The notes below the pieces were generated by a model. That model was given only the letters and a program-made list of their open reading frames with translations, made no database searches and was not told the origin of the DNA. Position numbers and translations under genes: made by a program. Of a stretch of 64,000 nt of DNA, positions 34,069 through 42,387 are shown piece after piece (within the stretch, counting starts at the first letter, position 1; the number at the start of each line of letters is the position of its first letter). The stretch lies in the NCBI GenBank assembly GCA_025210345.1, contig JAOARX010000032.1, positions 62,001 to 126,000 of the forward strand, read 5' to 3'. The DNA comes from Pelagimonas sp. (lineage in GTDB: Bacteria > Pseudomonadota > Alphaproteobacteria > Rhodobacterales > Rhodobacteraceae).

Positions 34069-35184
34069 CTACCCCTTTGCCGCGTAACAGCGCGCCTGCG
34101 CCGGGTTCCAGCGGGTCAGCACCCTGTCGCCGGGGCGCAGATTGGTCAGATCGCCAGTTTGGGGAAAGGCCGCCTTGATCACACTGCCCGCCGGATCGCG
34201 CAGGGTGACCGTGCTGTTGGCGCCGTTGAACAAAATCGACAGCACCTCGCCCGTTTGGGTGTTTATCCCGTCGCCGCGATCGGAGTTTGCGGGCAACAGC
34301 TCGATCGCTTCGGGCCGCAAAAACACCTGCGCGGCCTGCCCCACTGTCAGCCCAGATTGCGGGGTCGATTGCGGGGCCTGCACATGCATCTCGCTGCCCG
34401 CATCGGTGACCAGCGACAGCTGTGACCCGTTCACCGCCGTGACCTTGGCGGCGACGGCATTGGCCTCACCGACGAACCCCGCGACAAAGGCGGTCTTTGG
34501 GTGGTGATACACCTCTTGCGGGGTGCCGATCTGCTCAAAGCGCCCGTGGTTCATCACGGCGACGGTGTCGCTCATCACCAGGGCTTCGGATTGATCGTGG
34601 GTGATATAGACAAAGGTTGTGTTGAACTCGGCCTGAAGCGACTTCAGCTCGACCTTCATATGTTCGCGCAGCTTCAGGTCCAGCGCGCCCAGCGGTTCAT
34701 CCAGCAAAAGCACATCGGGCTCAAGCACCATGCAGCGCGCAATCGCCACGCGCTGTTTCTGCCCCCCAGACAGGGACGAAATCCGCCGGTGGGACACACC
34801 GGGCAGCCCCACGCGGTCCAGCACACGTTCGACCCGGTCCTTGATCTCGGATTTGCCGACGCCGCGCTGGCGCAGGCCAAAGCCCACATTGTCGCCAATG
34901 CTCATGGTTGGGAACAGCGCCAGATGCTGAAACACCATCGACACGGGGCGCTTGTTGGGGGCAACGCCGATCATGGATTTGCCCTTGATCTGCAAATCGC
35001 CGTGATCGGGGGATTGGAACCCCGCGATCATCCGCAAAAGCGTGGTCTTGCCACAGCCCGACGGGCCAAGGATTGAGAAAAACGACCCGGCGGGCACGTC
35101 GAAACTGACATGATCAACGGCGTGAAACCCATTGTAATCCTTTACCAAATCACGACAGGCCAAATCAGGAGGTGTCTGTGTCAC
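34069..35184 (-). CDS. potA: ABC transporter ATP-binding protein, spermidine/putrescine type (PotA-like)
   Basis: A 371-residue ATPase with Walker A GPSGCGKTT, signature LSGGQKQRVAIARCM, Walker B VLLLDEPLGALDLKLRE, switch HDQSEAL, and a C-terminal TOBE domain (FLRPEAIELLPAN ... GDRVLTRWNPAQA). It energises the two permeases. GTG 35184 is preferred because GAGG is placed well; an in-frame ATG at 35196 lacks a ribosome site. A strong hairpin separates it from the upstream binding-protein gene. Confidence 0.88.
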   Translation of the reverse strand: MTQTPPDLACRDLVKDYNGFHAVDHVSFDVPAGSFFSILGPSGCGKTTLLRMIAGFQSPDHGDLQIKGKSMIGVAPNKRPVSMVFQHLALFPTMSIGDNVGFGLRQRGVGKSEIKDRVERVLDRVGLPGVSHRRISSLSGGQKQRVAIARCMVLEPDVLLLDEPLGALDLKLREHMKVELKSLQAEFNTTFVYITHDQSEALVMSDTVAVMNHGRFEQIGTPQEVYHHPKTAFVAGFVGEANAVAAKVTAVNGSQLSLVTDAGSEMHVQAPQSTPQSGLTVGQAAQVFLRPEAIELLPANSDRGDGINTQTGEVLSILFNGANSTVTLRDPAGSVIKAAFPQTGDLTNLRPGDRVLTRWNPAQARCYAAKG

Positions 35185-35203
35185 TGGGGACCTCATTCAA
35201 GAG

Positions 35204-35227
35204 AAAGGGCACCTTGCGGCGCCCTTT
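35204..35227 (-). promoter_or_regulatory. hairpin between potD-like and potA-like genes
   Basis: AAAGGGCACC (35204-35213) can pair over ten positions, with one G-U on the transcript, with GGCGCCCTTT (35218-35227). On the minus strand no T run follows, so it is probably a stabilising or attenuating element that raises binding-protein mRNA over transporter mRNA. Confidence 0.5.
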
Positions 35228-35248
35228 TGTATTTTGGTGTGCCGCAGT

Positions 35249-36325
35249 TTACTTGGCCGCGTTGATCCGGTCGAGGGTCGCGCCCTCAATCGCTTCGAGA
35301 CCGGCGGGCACCGGCGGATACCACTTGATGTTGTCAATCGCCGCCTGGTCAAAGCTGCCCTGATAGCGCGCTTTCAGATCGGCGTTCACACCCGCGTCGC
35401 CATCCACAGCGGCGGTAAAGTTGCCGGCGGTGTTGGTGATCATCGCGGCGATATCTGGGCGCATGACAAAGTTGATCCAGTCATAAGCCGCATCATCCGC
35501 GCGGCCCCGCGCGGGCAGAACAAAGGTGTCGATCCAGCCCAACGCCCCGGCCTTGGGCGCAACAAAGGTGATGTCCGCATTATCGGCGTTCAGCTGCCAG
35601 CCGCCGGTGTCCCAGGCCATCGAGGCCACAACTTCGCCCGAGCGCAGCAGGTTCTTGATCTCGTCACCGCCGCCCCAATAGGTTTTCACATTGGGCTTGC
35701 AATCGGTCAGCTTGGCTTCGACCTTGCCCAGGATCTCTTCATAGGCGGCCTGATCACCATAGGCCGCGAAGGGGTCCATCCCCATCGAAAAGGCAAAGCC
35801 GATCAGCGTCGGACGCTTGAGACGGTAAGACACCTTGCCCGCGACCGAGGCCTCGCACAGGTCGGTATAGTCCTGCACTTCGCCCGCCATCGCCGTGTTC
35901 ACAACCAGACCGCTGGTGCCCCACACATGCGGCACGCCGTAGACGTCGCCGTCAAAGGTGGTGTTGCCCGCCGTCGCGCTCAGCATCGAGGGAATGAACT
36001 GATCGGCGTTGATGCGCGACATGTCGATGGGCTTGTAAATGCCGAATTCTTCTTGTGCGCTGGTGATGCGGTCCTGGCTGGGCTGGGCCAGGTCGAACCC
36101 GCCGCCATTGGTGGCGCGCAGCTTGGCGATCATCTCTTCGTTGTTCGAGGTGGTGACTTCGACCGTGTGGCCGGTTTCCGCTTCGAACTTGGCGATCACC
36201 TCTTCGGGTGCATAGCCGCCCCAGGTCAACAGGCGCAGCGTGTCGGCGCTGGCCATCATCGGCAGCGCGGTCAAGGCGGTGGTGATCAGCGCGGCACGGC
36301 CGATTTTATTCAATTTCAAGGACAT
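35249..36325 (-). CDS. potD: ABC transporter substrate-binding protein, spermidine/putrescine type (PotD-like)
   Basis: A 358-residue periplasmic receptor. After a signal peptide ending in PMMASAD comes TLRLLTWGGYAPEEVIAKFEAETGHTVEVTTSNNEEMIAKL, the canonical PotD start, then GVPHVWGTSGLVVN, TYWGGGDEIKNLLRSGEVVASMAWDTGGWQLN and NFTAAVDGDAG. The Trp, Asp and Glu pattern agrees with polyamine-type receptors but specificity cannot be assigned. ATG 36325 has GGGAGG at 36332-36337. It is first in the operon and divergent from a LysR gene. Confidence 0.88.
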   Translation of the reverse strand: MSLKLNKIGRAALITTALTALPMMASADTLRLLTWGGYAPEEVIAKFEAETGHTVEVTTSNNEEMIAKLRATNGGGFDLAQPSQDRITSAQEEFGIYKPIDMSRINADQFIPSMLSATAGNTTFDGDVYGVPHVWGTSGLVVNTAMAGEVQDYTDLCEASVAGKVSYRLKRPTLIGFAFSMGMDPFAAYGDQAAYEEILGKVEAKLTDCKPNVKTYWGGGDEIKNLLRSGEVVASMAWDTGGWQLNADNADITFVAPKAGALGWIDTFVLPARGRADDAAYDWINFVMRPDIAAMITNTAGNFTAAVDGDAGVNADLKARYQGSFDQAAIDNIKWYPPVPAGLEAIEGATLDRINAAK

Positions 36326-36463
36326 AGCGAACCTCCCATAGGATGCTGTTTTGTGTCTGTGTTCAAGTAAGTGTCTGTTTTCAGAATTAGACCGAGCCGC
36401 GCAGCCAAAGCAGGCCCAGGGCATGCACATAGGCATGTCCAAGTCACCTTGGTGTCACTCAAT

Positions 36464-36500
36464 TTGGCCAAGTTCATGTGGCGCTCCCCGGTCTGGCCAA
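36464..36500. promoter_or_regulatory. paired TTGGCCA inverted motifs, possible operator
   Basis: TTGGCCA at 36464-36470 and its complement TGGCCAA at 36494-36500 lie 30 bases apart, about three helical turns. They could bind the divergent LysR regulator as two dimers. Position and symmetry are the only evidence. Confidence 0.3.
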
Positions 36501-36530
36501 CCCCGATTCACCCCTCGGGACAGGCGTCTG

Positions 36531-36560
36531 GTGAAACCGTGCCGCAGCCAGAGATATAAT
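36531..36560 (+). promoter_or_regulatory. possible sigma-70-type promoter of the LysR gene
   Basis: GTGAAA (36531-36536) and a perfect TATAAT (36555-36560) are separated by 18 bases, about 80 bases before the LysR ATG. The -35 matches four of six positions. Confidence 0.4.
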
Positions 36561-36639
36561 TCAACATTATTATTCCTGTTACATATAACAATGCATTATA
36601 CACGAGCCACTAGACAGCCAGACCGCAAAAGGACACAGC

Positions 36640-37554
36640 ATGATCGGAACCGAACCCCTGCGGATAAGACAGCTGCAAGCCCTTAATATTCTTTCACAAA
36701 CCGGCACCATGAGCCTGACCGCCAAGGCGATGGACATTTCGCAGCCTGCGGTCAGTCGCCTTTTGGCGGATCTGTCAAAAGACCTGGGATACCCGCTGTT
36801 CTTTCGCTCGGGGCGGCGCATGACCCTCACCCGAGAGGCGCAATACCTGCTGCCCGAAATCCAGAGGATCTTTGGATCCATGGAGCAGATCCGCAATCTT
36901 CGCAAAAACATCCAAGAGGGCAACAGCGGCCATCTCAAGGTGGCCTGCCTGCCCGGGTTCTCCACCAGCCACCTGCCCGGGGTGATCGCCCGTTTTCTGG
37001 AAACCCGCCCCAAGATCACCGTCACCATTGAACCCGACCGCCCCGAGCGCATTCTGGATTGGGTCATTGGTGAAGACTATGATTGTGGCATCACTGACGG
37101 GTTTCGCGCCCACCATGCGCTGGACAGCAAGACCATTCCGGTACGCTGTGTCTGTGTGTTTCCCCAAGGCCACCCTTTGGAAAAGAAATCCGTCATTCAC
37201 CCCAGTGATCTAGCCGGGGAACGCATTGCCCATGATCGGGTGGGCAGCGAATTTCACCTGCGCCTGCGTGACGCCCTGACCGACGCGGGGGTCAAGATCG
37301 AAACCTTTATCGAAACCCGTCAATTCACCTGCGCCTGCGAATTGGTGTCCAAGGGGGTCTGTGTGTCAGTGGTGAGCGAGCTGGACGCCCAGGGCTATGC
37401 GGATCGCGGGGTCAGCTATCGGCCCTTTTCTGCCAATATGGTCCATCACCTGTCGCTGGTCTGGCCCAGCCACCAATCCACCTCAATCCTGACCCTCGAG
37501 TTCCTTTCGGCCTTCGAAAAAAGCCTTCTGCCGTTCATGGTCGCGACGGATTGA
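36640..37554 (+). CDS. LysR family transcriptional regulator
   Basis: A 304-residue regulator with N-terminal helix-turn-helix (RIRQLQALNILSQTGTMSLTAKAMDISQPAVSRLLADLSKDLGYPLFFR) and a C-terminal ligand-binding domain (about 95-295) with GHLKVACLPGFSTSHLPGVIARFLETRP. This branch resembles regulators of opine, amino acid or polyamine uptake genes. It is divergent from the potDABC-like operon and likely controls it. Its 3' end overlaps the convergent AbrB-type gene by 20 bases. The inducer is unknown. Confidence 0.88.
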   Translation: MIGTEPLRIRQLQALNILSQTGTMSLTAKAMDISQPAVSRLLADLSKDLGYPLFFRSGRRMTLTREAQYLLPEIQRIFGSMEQIRNLRKNIQEGNSGHLKVACLPGFSTSHLPGVIARFLETRPKITVTIEPDRPERILDWVIGEDYDCGITDGFRAHHALDSKTIPVRCVCVFPQGHPLEKKSVIHPSDLAGERIAHDRVGSEFHLRLRDALTDAGVKIETFIETRQFTCACELVSKGVCVSVVSELDAQGYADRGVSYRPFSANMVHHLSLVWPSHQSTSILTLEFLSAFEKSLLPFMVATD

Positions 37555-38566
37555 GCCGCCGCCCGATGATTGGTGCGACCATGACCACCAGCACGATCCT
37601 GAGCACGTGATGCGTCACCACATAGGCCAGATCCGCACCGGCAATGATGGCGATGACAACCATCTCGGCCTGCCCCCCCGGCAAAAACGCCATCAAGGCA
37701 TCCAGCGCCGGCGCAAGCCCCAGACCAAGGATGACGGCAAAAAACACCAGCGACACCGACCCCAGCAAAACCGAATAGACCAGCCCGGCAAAGACATGTT
37801 CGCGCACTTCACGCCGGGTGATCCCCACGTATTTGGCCCCCACGGCGATGCCGATAAAGAACTGCGCCGCCTGGATAATTTCGGCGGGGGGACGCGATTG
37901 CACAATGCCGCCCAGCGACAGGGCCGTGGTCACGATCATCGGCCCAAGGATCGACGCGCCAAACAGGCCAATCCGTTCAAACAGCTTCCAGCCCACGATC
38001 CCCGCCAGAATCATGATGACGATCTGCGACGGGGGGATCTGCCCCATGGGCACGCCGGGCGCGGCACTTAGATCCAGCCCCCAGACCATCTGCATCAACA
38101 CCGGGGCGAGACTGACCAAAACCACCACCCGCGTCGCGTGGATCAGCGACAGGGCGCGCGCATCGCCCCCCGCCTCTTCGCCAAAGATCAGCATATCCTG
38201 AAGCCCGCCGGGCATGGCGCTGTACCACGCGGTCACCGGATCAAGCCCGAACACATGCCGCAACAGCGGATACCCCAACGCGGCAATCACACATAGGAAC
38301 ACCGGCACAAACGCCAAAGACCCGGCGATCTCGGGCATCCGCCCCAGCAGCTCGGGCGTGATCGAGGCCCCCACCGCCACCCCCAAAAAGGTGCGCATGA
38401 ACATGCCAAACTGCCCGGCGCCTTGCAGCGAGACCCCCGCCACCGCCGCCAGCAGACAGGCAAACATCGGCCCCAAAAGAAACGGCAACGGCAAGCCCAA
38501 CAGGGCGAACCCCAGGCTTCCCGCCACCGCAATCACAAAGGTCTGGGCGCGGATCACCGCGCCCAC
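37535..38566 (-). CDS. AbrB family membrane protein (duplicated AbrB transmembrane domain)
   Basis: A 343-residue protein of about ten membrane helices in two related halves, each with a MPGG/LPGG-type motif (WYSAMPGGLQDMLIFGEEAGGDARALSLIHATRV and AFLPGGQAEMVVIAI). This is the family named AbrB or ammonia monooxygenase-like in databases; it is neither a DNA-binding AbrB nor an oxygenase. It often accompanies tct transporter genes, as here, six bases after tctA. A transport-accessory role is inferred. Confidence 0.8.
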   Translation of the reverse strand: MGAVIRAQTFVIAVAGSLGFALLGLPLPFLLGPMFACLLAAVAGVSLQGAGQFGMFMRTFLGVAVGASITPELLGRMPEIAGSLAFVPVFLCVIAALGYPLLRHVFGLDPVTAWYSAMPGGLQDMLIFGEEAGGDARALSLIHATRVVVLVSLAPVLMQMVWGLDLSAAPGVPMGQIPPSQIVIMILAGIVGWKLFERIGLFGASILGPMIVTTALSLGGIVQSRPPAEIIQAAQFFIGIAVGAKYVGITRREVREHVFAGLVYSVLLGSVSLVFFAVILGLGLAPALDALMAFLPGGQAEMVVIAIIAGADLAYVVTHHVLRIVLVVMVAPIIGRRLNPSRP

Positions 38567-38572
38567 CCGGTC

Positions 38573-40084
38573 TTAATCGCCATCGGCCACCCCTTGCGCC
38601 CGCAAACGGGCGCGGCGCGCGCGGTAGCTTGGCAACAGCACAAGGATCACCGCCAGGGCCAGCAAACCCAGGGTCATCGGTCGTTCCCAAATGAAGGACA
38701 CCCCGTCATAAAGCTGCATGGCGCGGGCAAAGTTGTCCTCCATCATGCCGCCAAGGATAAAGCCGATCAACAGCGGCGCCAGCGGGTAGTCCGCGAATTT
38801 CAGCGCCGTCGCACAGATGCCAAACCCCACAAGGATCAACAGCTCGGTCGCGTTGTTCTGCCCGATATAGGCCCCCATCAAGGTAAAGAACATGATGAAG
38901 GGGATCAGGAAATTGCGCGGCACCGACAGCACTTTGGCAATATAGGGGATCAGCGGCAGGTTCAGGATCAACAGCACCAGGTTGCCAATGAACATCGACA
39001 TGATCACCGCCCAGAACACCTGGGGCTCGTCGATCATCAGGCGCGGCCCCGGCGTCACGTTCAGCGCGATCAGCGCCCCCAGCAAGATCGCCGTGGTGCC
39101 CGACCCCGGAATGCCCAGCGTCAACAGCGGCACAAACGACCCGGTACAGGCGGCGTTATTGGCGGATTCGGGCGCGGCCAGGCCCTTGACCGATCCCTTG
39201 CCAAAGGCGTCTTGTTCTTCCTTGCTGGCGATGTTGCGTTCCACCGCATAGCCAAGGAAAGACGCGATGGTCGCCCCGGCCCCCGGCAACACTCCGATGA
39301 AAAAGCCCTGAAGCGATTGCCGCCCGACAACGGGCGCAATGGCCCTGGCCTCTTGTCTTGTGATGCGCAGGTTGGAAATCGCTCCGCTATCGCCGCCCAT
39401 CTCTTTCTTTTTCAGGACCAGAAACAGCGCCTCGGGCAGGGCAAACATCGCCATGGCCAGCGTGATAAAGCCAAAACCCGACTGAAGATCCATGATCCCC
39501 ATGGTAAAGCGCGGCAGGTTGAACAGAGCGCCTTCGCCCACCGTGGCCATGATCAGGCCCAGCACGGTCATCAACAGCGCCTTGGCCACCTGCCCCGTGC
39601 CCGCAAAGGCCGCAATGGCCGACAGGCCCACCACCATCAGGGCGAAATATTCGGACGAGTGAAACAACAAAGCGGCCGAGGACAACGCTGGCGCAAAGAT
39701 CATCAATAAGATCGCTCCAATGGTGCCGCCCGCGAAACTGGCAATCGCGGCGATGGTCAGCGCCTTGCCCGCCTTGCCCTGGCGCGCCATCGGATAGCCG
39801 TCGAAACTGGACGCCACGGTGCCCGCCACCCCCGGCGCATTCAACAGGATCGACGAGGTCGAGCCGCCAAAAATCGCACCATAATAAACCCCCGCCAAAA
39901 GGATCAGCGCGGCAGAGGGGTCCCCCATGGAAATCGCCACCGGGATCATAATCGCAATGATCGACATGGGGCCAAGCCCCGGCAGCATGCCGATGAACGT
40001 GCCAATCAGGCAGCCCGCGATCACCATCAGCAGGTTTTGCAAAGACAGGGCCGTTTGCAGGCCAATCAAAAGTCCTTCCAGCAT
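38573..40084 (-). CDS. tctA: tripartite tricarboxylate transporter large permease TctA
   Basis: A 503-residue permease with about twelve membrane helices. The N-terminal motif GTFIGMLPGLGPMSIIAIMIPVA and the repeated second-half motif FIGVLPGAGATIASFLGYAVE are the two conserved TctA loops; YGAIFGGSTSSILLNAPGVAGTVASSFDGYPMA is also diagnostic. ATG 40084 is chosen over an upstream extension for this reason. It acts with TctB and the receptor TctC; the carboxylate carried is unknown. Confidence 0.95.
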   Translation of the reverse strand: MLEGLLIGLQTALSLQNLLMVIAGCLIGTFIGMLPGLGPMSIIAIMIPVAISMGDPSAALILLAGVYYGAIFGGSTSSILLNAPGVAGTVASSFDGYPMARQGKAGKALTIAAIASFAGGTIGAILLMIFAPALSSAALLFHSSEYFALMVVGLSAIAAFAGTGQVAKALLMTVLGLIMATVGEGALFNLPRFTMGIMDLQSGFGFITLAMAMFALPEALFLVLKKKEMGGDSGAISNLRITRQEARAIAPVVGRQSLQGFFIGVLPGAGATIASFLGYAVERNIASKEEQDAFGKGSVKGLAAPESANNAACTGSFVPLLTLGIPGSGTTAILLGALIALNVTPGPRLMIDEPQVFWAVIMSMFIGNLVLLILNLPLIPYIAKVLSVPRNFLIPFIMFFTLMGAYIGQNNATELLILVGFGICATALKFADYPLAPLLIGFILGGMMEDNFARAMQLYDGVSFIWERPMTLGLLALAVILVLLPSYRARRARLRAQGVADGD

Positions 40085-40085
40085 G

Positions 40086-40571
40086 TCAGCCCCCCACCAC
40101 AAAGCCGGGCAGCGGGCGCAGGTAGATCCCCAGCACCTCTTGCACCAGATACCACACGATGCCCGTCGCCAAAGCCGCGACAACCGCCATCAGGATCCAG
40201 GTGCGCTCGCCCAGAATGGCCGAGCCCAGCATCAAAAACCCCATGGTCGAGATCAAAAAGCCCAGCGGGCGCAGGCACAGCGCATAGACCGCCATCAGGG
40301 CCAGCAACAGCACCGCCTGCCCCAGATGGTAGTCGGTCAATCGGCGGTAATCGATTTCACCGATCTTGGCCTGGCCCTTTTCCAACCCCAGCAGGATGAT
40401 CAGACAGGTCACGATGCCGATGACCGACAGGACCTTGGGAAAGGTGCTGGGCCAGATCGGCGCGCGGCGCATGAACGGCGCCATCCCCGCATCCATCATG
40501 AACCAGGCCGCATAGCCATAGGCCATGCAAATCCCCAATATTATCAATGCAATCCAGCGATCCAGCGCCAT
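40086..40571 (-). CDS. tctB: tripartite tricarboxylate transporter small permease TctB
   Basis: A 161-residue protein with four membrane helices matching TctB. A gap of one base separates it from tctA. ATG 40571 is preceded by a strong AAGGAGG ribosome site, excluding an upstream TTG. A terminator-like hairpin lies just upstream, after tctC, so the permease genes are probably expressed less than the receptor. Confidence 0.88.
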   Translation of the reverse strand: MALDRWIALIILGICMAYGYAAWFMMDAGMAPFMRRAPIWPSTFPKVLSVIGIVTCLIILLGLEKGQAKIGEIDYRRLTDYHLGQAVLLLALMAVYALCLRPLGFLISTMGFLMLGSAILGERTWILMAVVAALATGIVWYLVQEVLGIYLRPLPGFVVGG

Positions 40572-40590
40572 TGCCCCCTCCTTCAAGATA

Positions 40591-40615
40591 TAAAAGGGCG
40601 GGGATACCCCCGCCC
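40591..40615 (-). terminator. attenuating terminator between tctC and tctB
   Basis: On the minus strand GGGCGGGG pairs with CCCCGCCC (40596-40603 with 40608-40615) around a four-base loop, followed by TTTTAT. It lies between the tctC stop and the tctB ribosome site and should stop part of the transcripts. Confidence 0.65.
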
Positions 40616-40626
40616 CAAACGGCCCC

Positions 40627-41613
40627 TTAAAGGAAGCCCAGTTTCTTCATCAGATCGCCGATGACCTTTTCCTGCCCCTCAAGGAAGCTCTGGAAATCCG
40701 CGCCCGGGTTGTGAATGTTCACCCAACCGTTGCGCGACCGGACGGCCTCCCATTCGGGGGTGTCATACATTTTGGCGATGGCCTCTTGGTACATGGCCAG
40801 CTTGTCTTCGGGCAGGCCGGGGGCGGCAAAGAACCCGCGCCAGTTCACGAAACTGGTGTCGATGCCCTGCTCTTTCATGGTCATGGCATCGGGGGCCACA
40901 TCAACGCGCTCGTCCGAGGTCACGCCAATGATCTTGACCTCACCGGCGGCCGCCAGACCCACCGCCTCTGAGAAACCGGTCGACAGCGCCGCGATTTCGC
41001 CGGACAACAGCGCCGCCATGGCTTTGCCGCCCGCGTCATAGGGGATGTATTTCACCCCCAGCGCGTCTTTGCCCGCGGCTTCCATCACCATCGCGGCGAC
41101 CAGATGGTCCATGCCACCGGGAACCGAGCCACCGCCAATCGCGGTCTTGGCCGGATCGGCCTCATAGGCCGCGATCAGATCCGCCATCGAGTTGATCGGG
41201 CTGTCCTTGCCCACCACAATCGCCGCGTAATCGCCAATCGTGCCCGCCACCAGCGTCAGATCGCGGAAATTGTGCGGGAACACGCCGGTCAGCGACCGGA
41301 TCACGATGGGGGTTGAGTTCACCATCAAGGTGCCGTGGTTGCTGTCGGCGTTTTCGATCAGATAACCGATGGCCTTGCCGCCGCCGCCGCCCGACATGTT
41401 TTCATATGAGGCGGTGCCGACGATGCCCGCGCCGGTCAGCGCTTCGCCGGTGCCACGCGCGGTGCCATCCCAGCCACCACCGGCGCCGCCGGGGATCAGA
41501 AAGTGGATGCTGTCGAGGGTTTTATGCCCATCTGCCAGCGCCGGGGCGCCCAGGCTCAGAGCCGCAACGGCAGAAGCGATCAGGGCGCGACGGCCCAGCT
41601 TGAAAGTTGTCAT
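40627..41613 (-). CDS. tctC: tripartite tricarboxylate transporter substrate-binding protein TctC
   Basis: A 328-residue periplasmic receptor. A signal peptide (KLGRRALIASAVAALSLGAPALADG) is followed by the TctC pattern: IHFLIPGGAGGGWDGTARGTGEAL, YENMSGGGGGKAIGYLIE and NSTPIVIRSL, and KTAIGGGSVPGGMDHLVAAM. It resembles tricarboxylate receptors whose two backbone loops bind carboxylates through the Gly-rich segments. GGGAGGA precedes ATG 41613. It is the first gene of tctCBA-abrB and divergent from tctDE. Confidence 0.93.
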   Translation of the reverse strand: MTTFKLGRRALIASAVAALSLGAPALADGHKTLDSIHFLIPGGAGGGWDGTARGTGEALTGAGIVGTASYENMSGGGGGKAIGYLIENADSNHGTLMVNSTPIVIRSLTGVFPHNFRDLTLVAGTIGDYAAIVVGKDSPINSMADLIAAYEADPAKTAIGGGSVPGGMDHLVAAMVMEAAGKDALGVKYIPYDAGGKAMAALLSGEIAALSTGFSEAVGLAAAGEVKIIGVTSDERVDVAPDAMTMKEQGIDTSFVNWRGFFAAPGLPEDKLAMYQEAIAKMYDTPEWEAVRSRNGWVNIHNPGADFQSFLEGQEKVIGDLMKKLGFL

Positions 41614-41721
41614 GGTTTTCCTCCCTGTTTGACAACTGGTCGCCAAGCGACACAATCAACGCAGGTTTCCCATGCGAAGCTGACACAAACCTGACGCGCC
41701 CGAACAACCCACAGGCCAGAA

Positions 41722-42387
41722 ATGAAATTCCTGCTGATCGAAGACAATCTGGATCTCGCCGCCGCCGTTGCGTCGCGCCTGAACATCGACGGGCATGTCA
41801 TTGATCATGCAGATAAAATCGAAGATGGAATCGCGTTCTGCGACACCTCAGACTACGATCTGATCTTGCTGGACATCATGCTGCCCGATGGCGATGGGCG
41901 CAGCTTTCTCCAGCACCACCGCAGCCGCAAACGCGACACGCCAGTCATTGTTCTGACCGCCCGGTCGCAGGTTTCCGACAGAATCAGCCTGCTGGATCTG
42001 GGGGCGGATGACTATATGACCAAACCCTTTGATCACGCCGAGCTAGAGGCCCGCGTGCGCGCGGTTTTGCGCCGCAAGAACGGCTCGGCCCAGGCGGTGA
42101 TCGCCTTTGGCGAGGTCAGCTTTGATCCCGTGGCCGGGCAGATGTATGTCAAAGGCGCGCCGGTCAAACTGCGCAACCGCGAATTGCGCTTGTTTGAGCT
42201 GTTCATCAACGCGCCCAACCAGATCTTTTCGAAACAGAAACTCTGTGACCGGCTGTTTTCCTTTGACGAAGATGTCTCGGAAAACGCCATCGAAGTCTAT
42301 GTCGGGCGCATCCGCAAACATCTGGATGGCTGTGACGTCACCATCTCCACCCATCGCGGGCTTGGGTATCGGTTGGAAAGCGCATGA
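41722..42387 (+). CDS. tctD: response regulator TctD, OmpR type
   Basis: A 221-residue regulator: receiver domain (about 1-120) with Asp pair in LLIEDN, the phosphoacceptor Asp in LILLDIMLPDGDG, Thr in VLTARS and Lys in TKPF; C-terminal winged helix (about 125-220) with RELRLFELFINAPNQIFSKQKLCDRLF and HLDGCDVTISTHRGLGYRL. In the 108-base divergent gap a TGACACAAACCTGACG direct repeat (TGAC twice, eleven bases apart) may be its binding site. It overlaps tctE by 4 bases. Confidence 0.93.
   Translation: MKFLLIEDNLDLAAAVASRLNIDGHVIDHADKIEDGIAFCDTSDYDLILLDIMLPDGDGRSFLQHHRSRKRDTPVIVLTARSQVSDRISLLDLGADDYMTKPFDHAELEARVRAVLRRKNGSAQAVIAFGEVSFDPVAGQMYVKGAPVKLRNRELRLFELFINAPNQIFSKQKLCDRLFSFDEDVSENAIEVYVGRIRKHLDGCDVTISTHRGLGYRLESA

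Larger units (their letters stand above)
36326..36639. other. divergent promoter region between potD-like and LysR genes
   Basis: The 314-base gap holds the potD-like ribosome site, two TTGGCCA-type motifs 30 bases apart, and an AT-rich part (about 36555-36605) with a perfect TATAAT. No gene is seen. The left half is GC-rich like its neighbours and the right half clearly AT-rich, as usual for LysR-controlled divergent promoters. Confidence 0.55.

Noticed and set aside
37535-38566. Considered as an AbrB transcription factor or ammonia monooxygenase
   Set aside because: The protein is almost entirely membrane helices with two MPGG-type repeats; both database names are historical.
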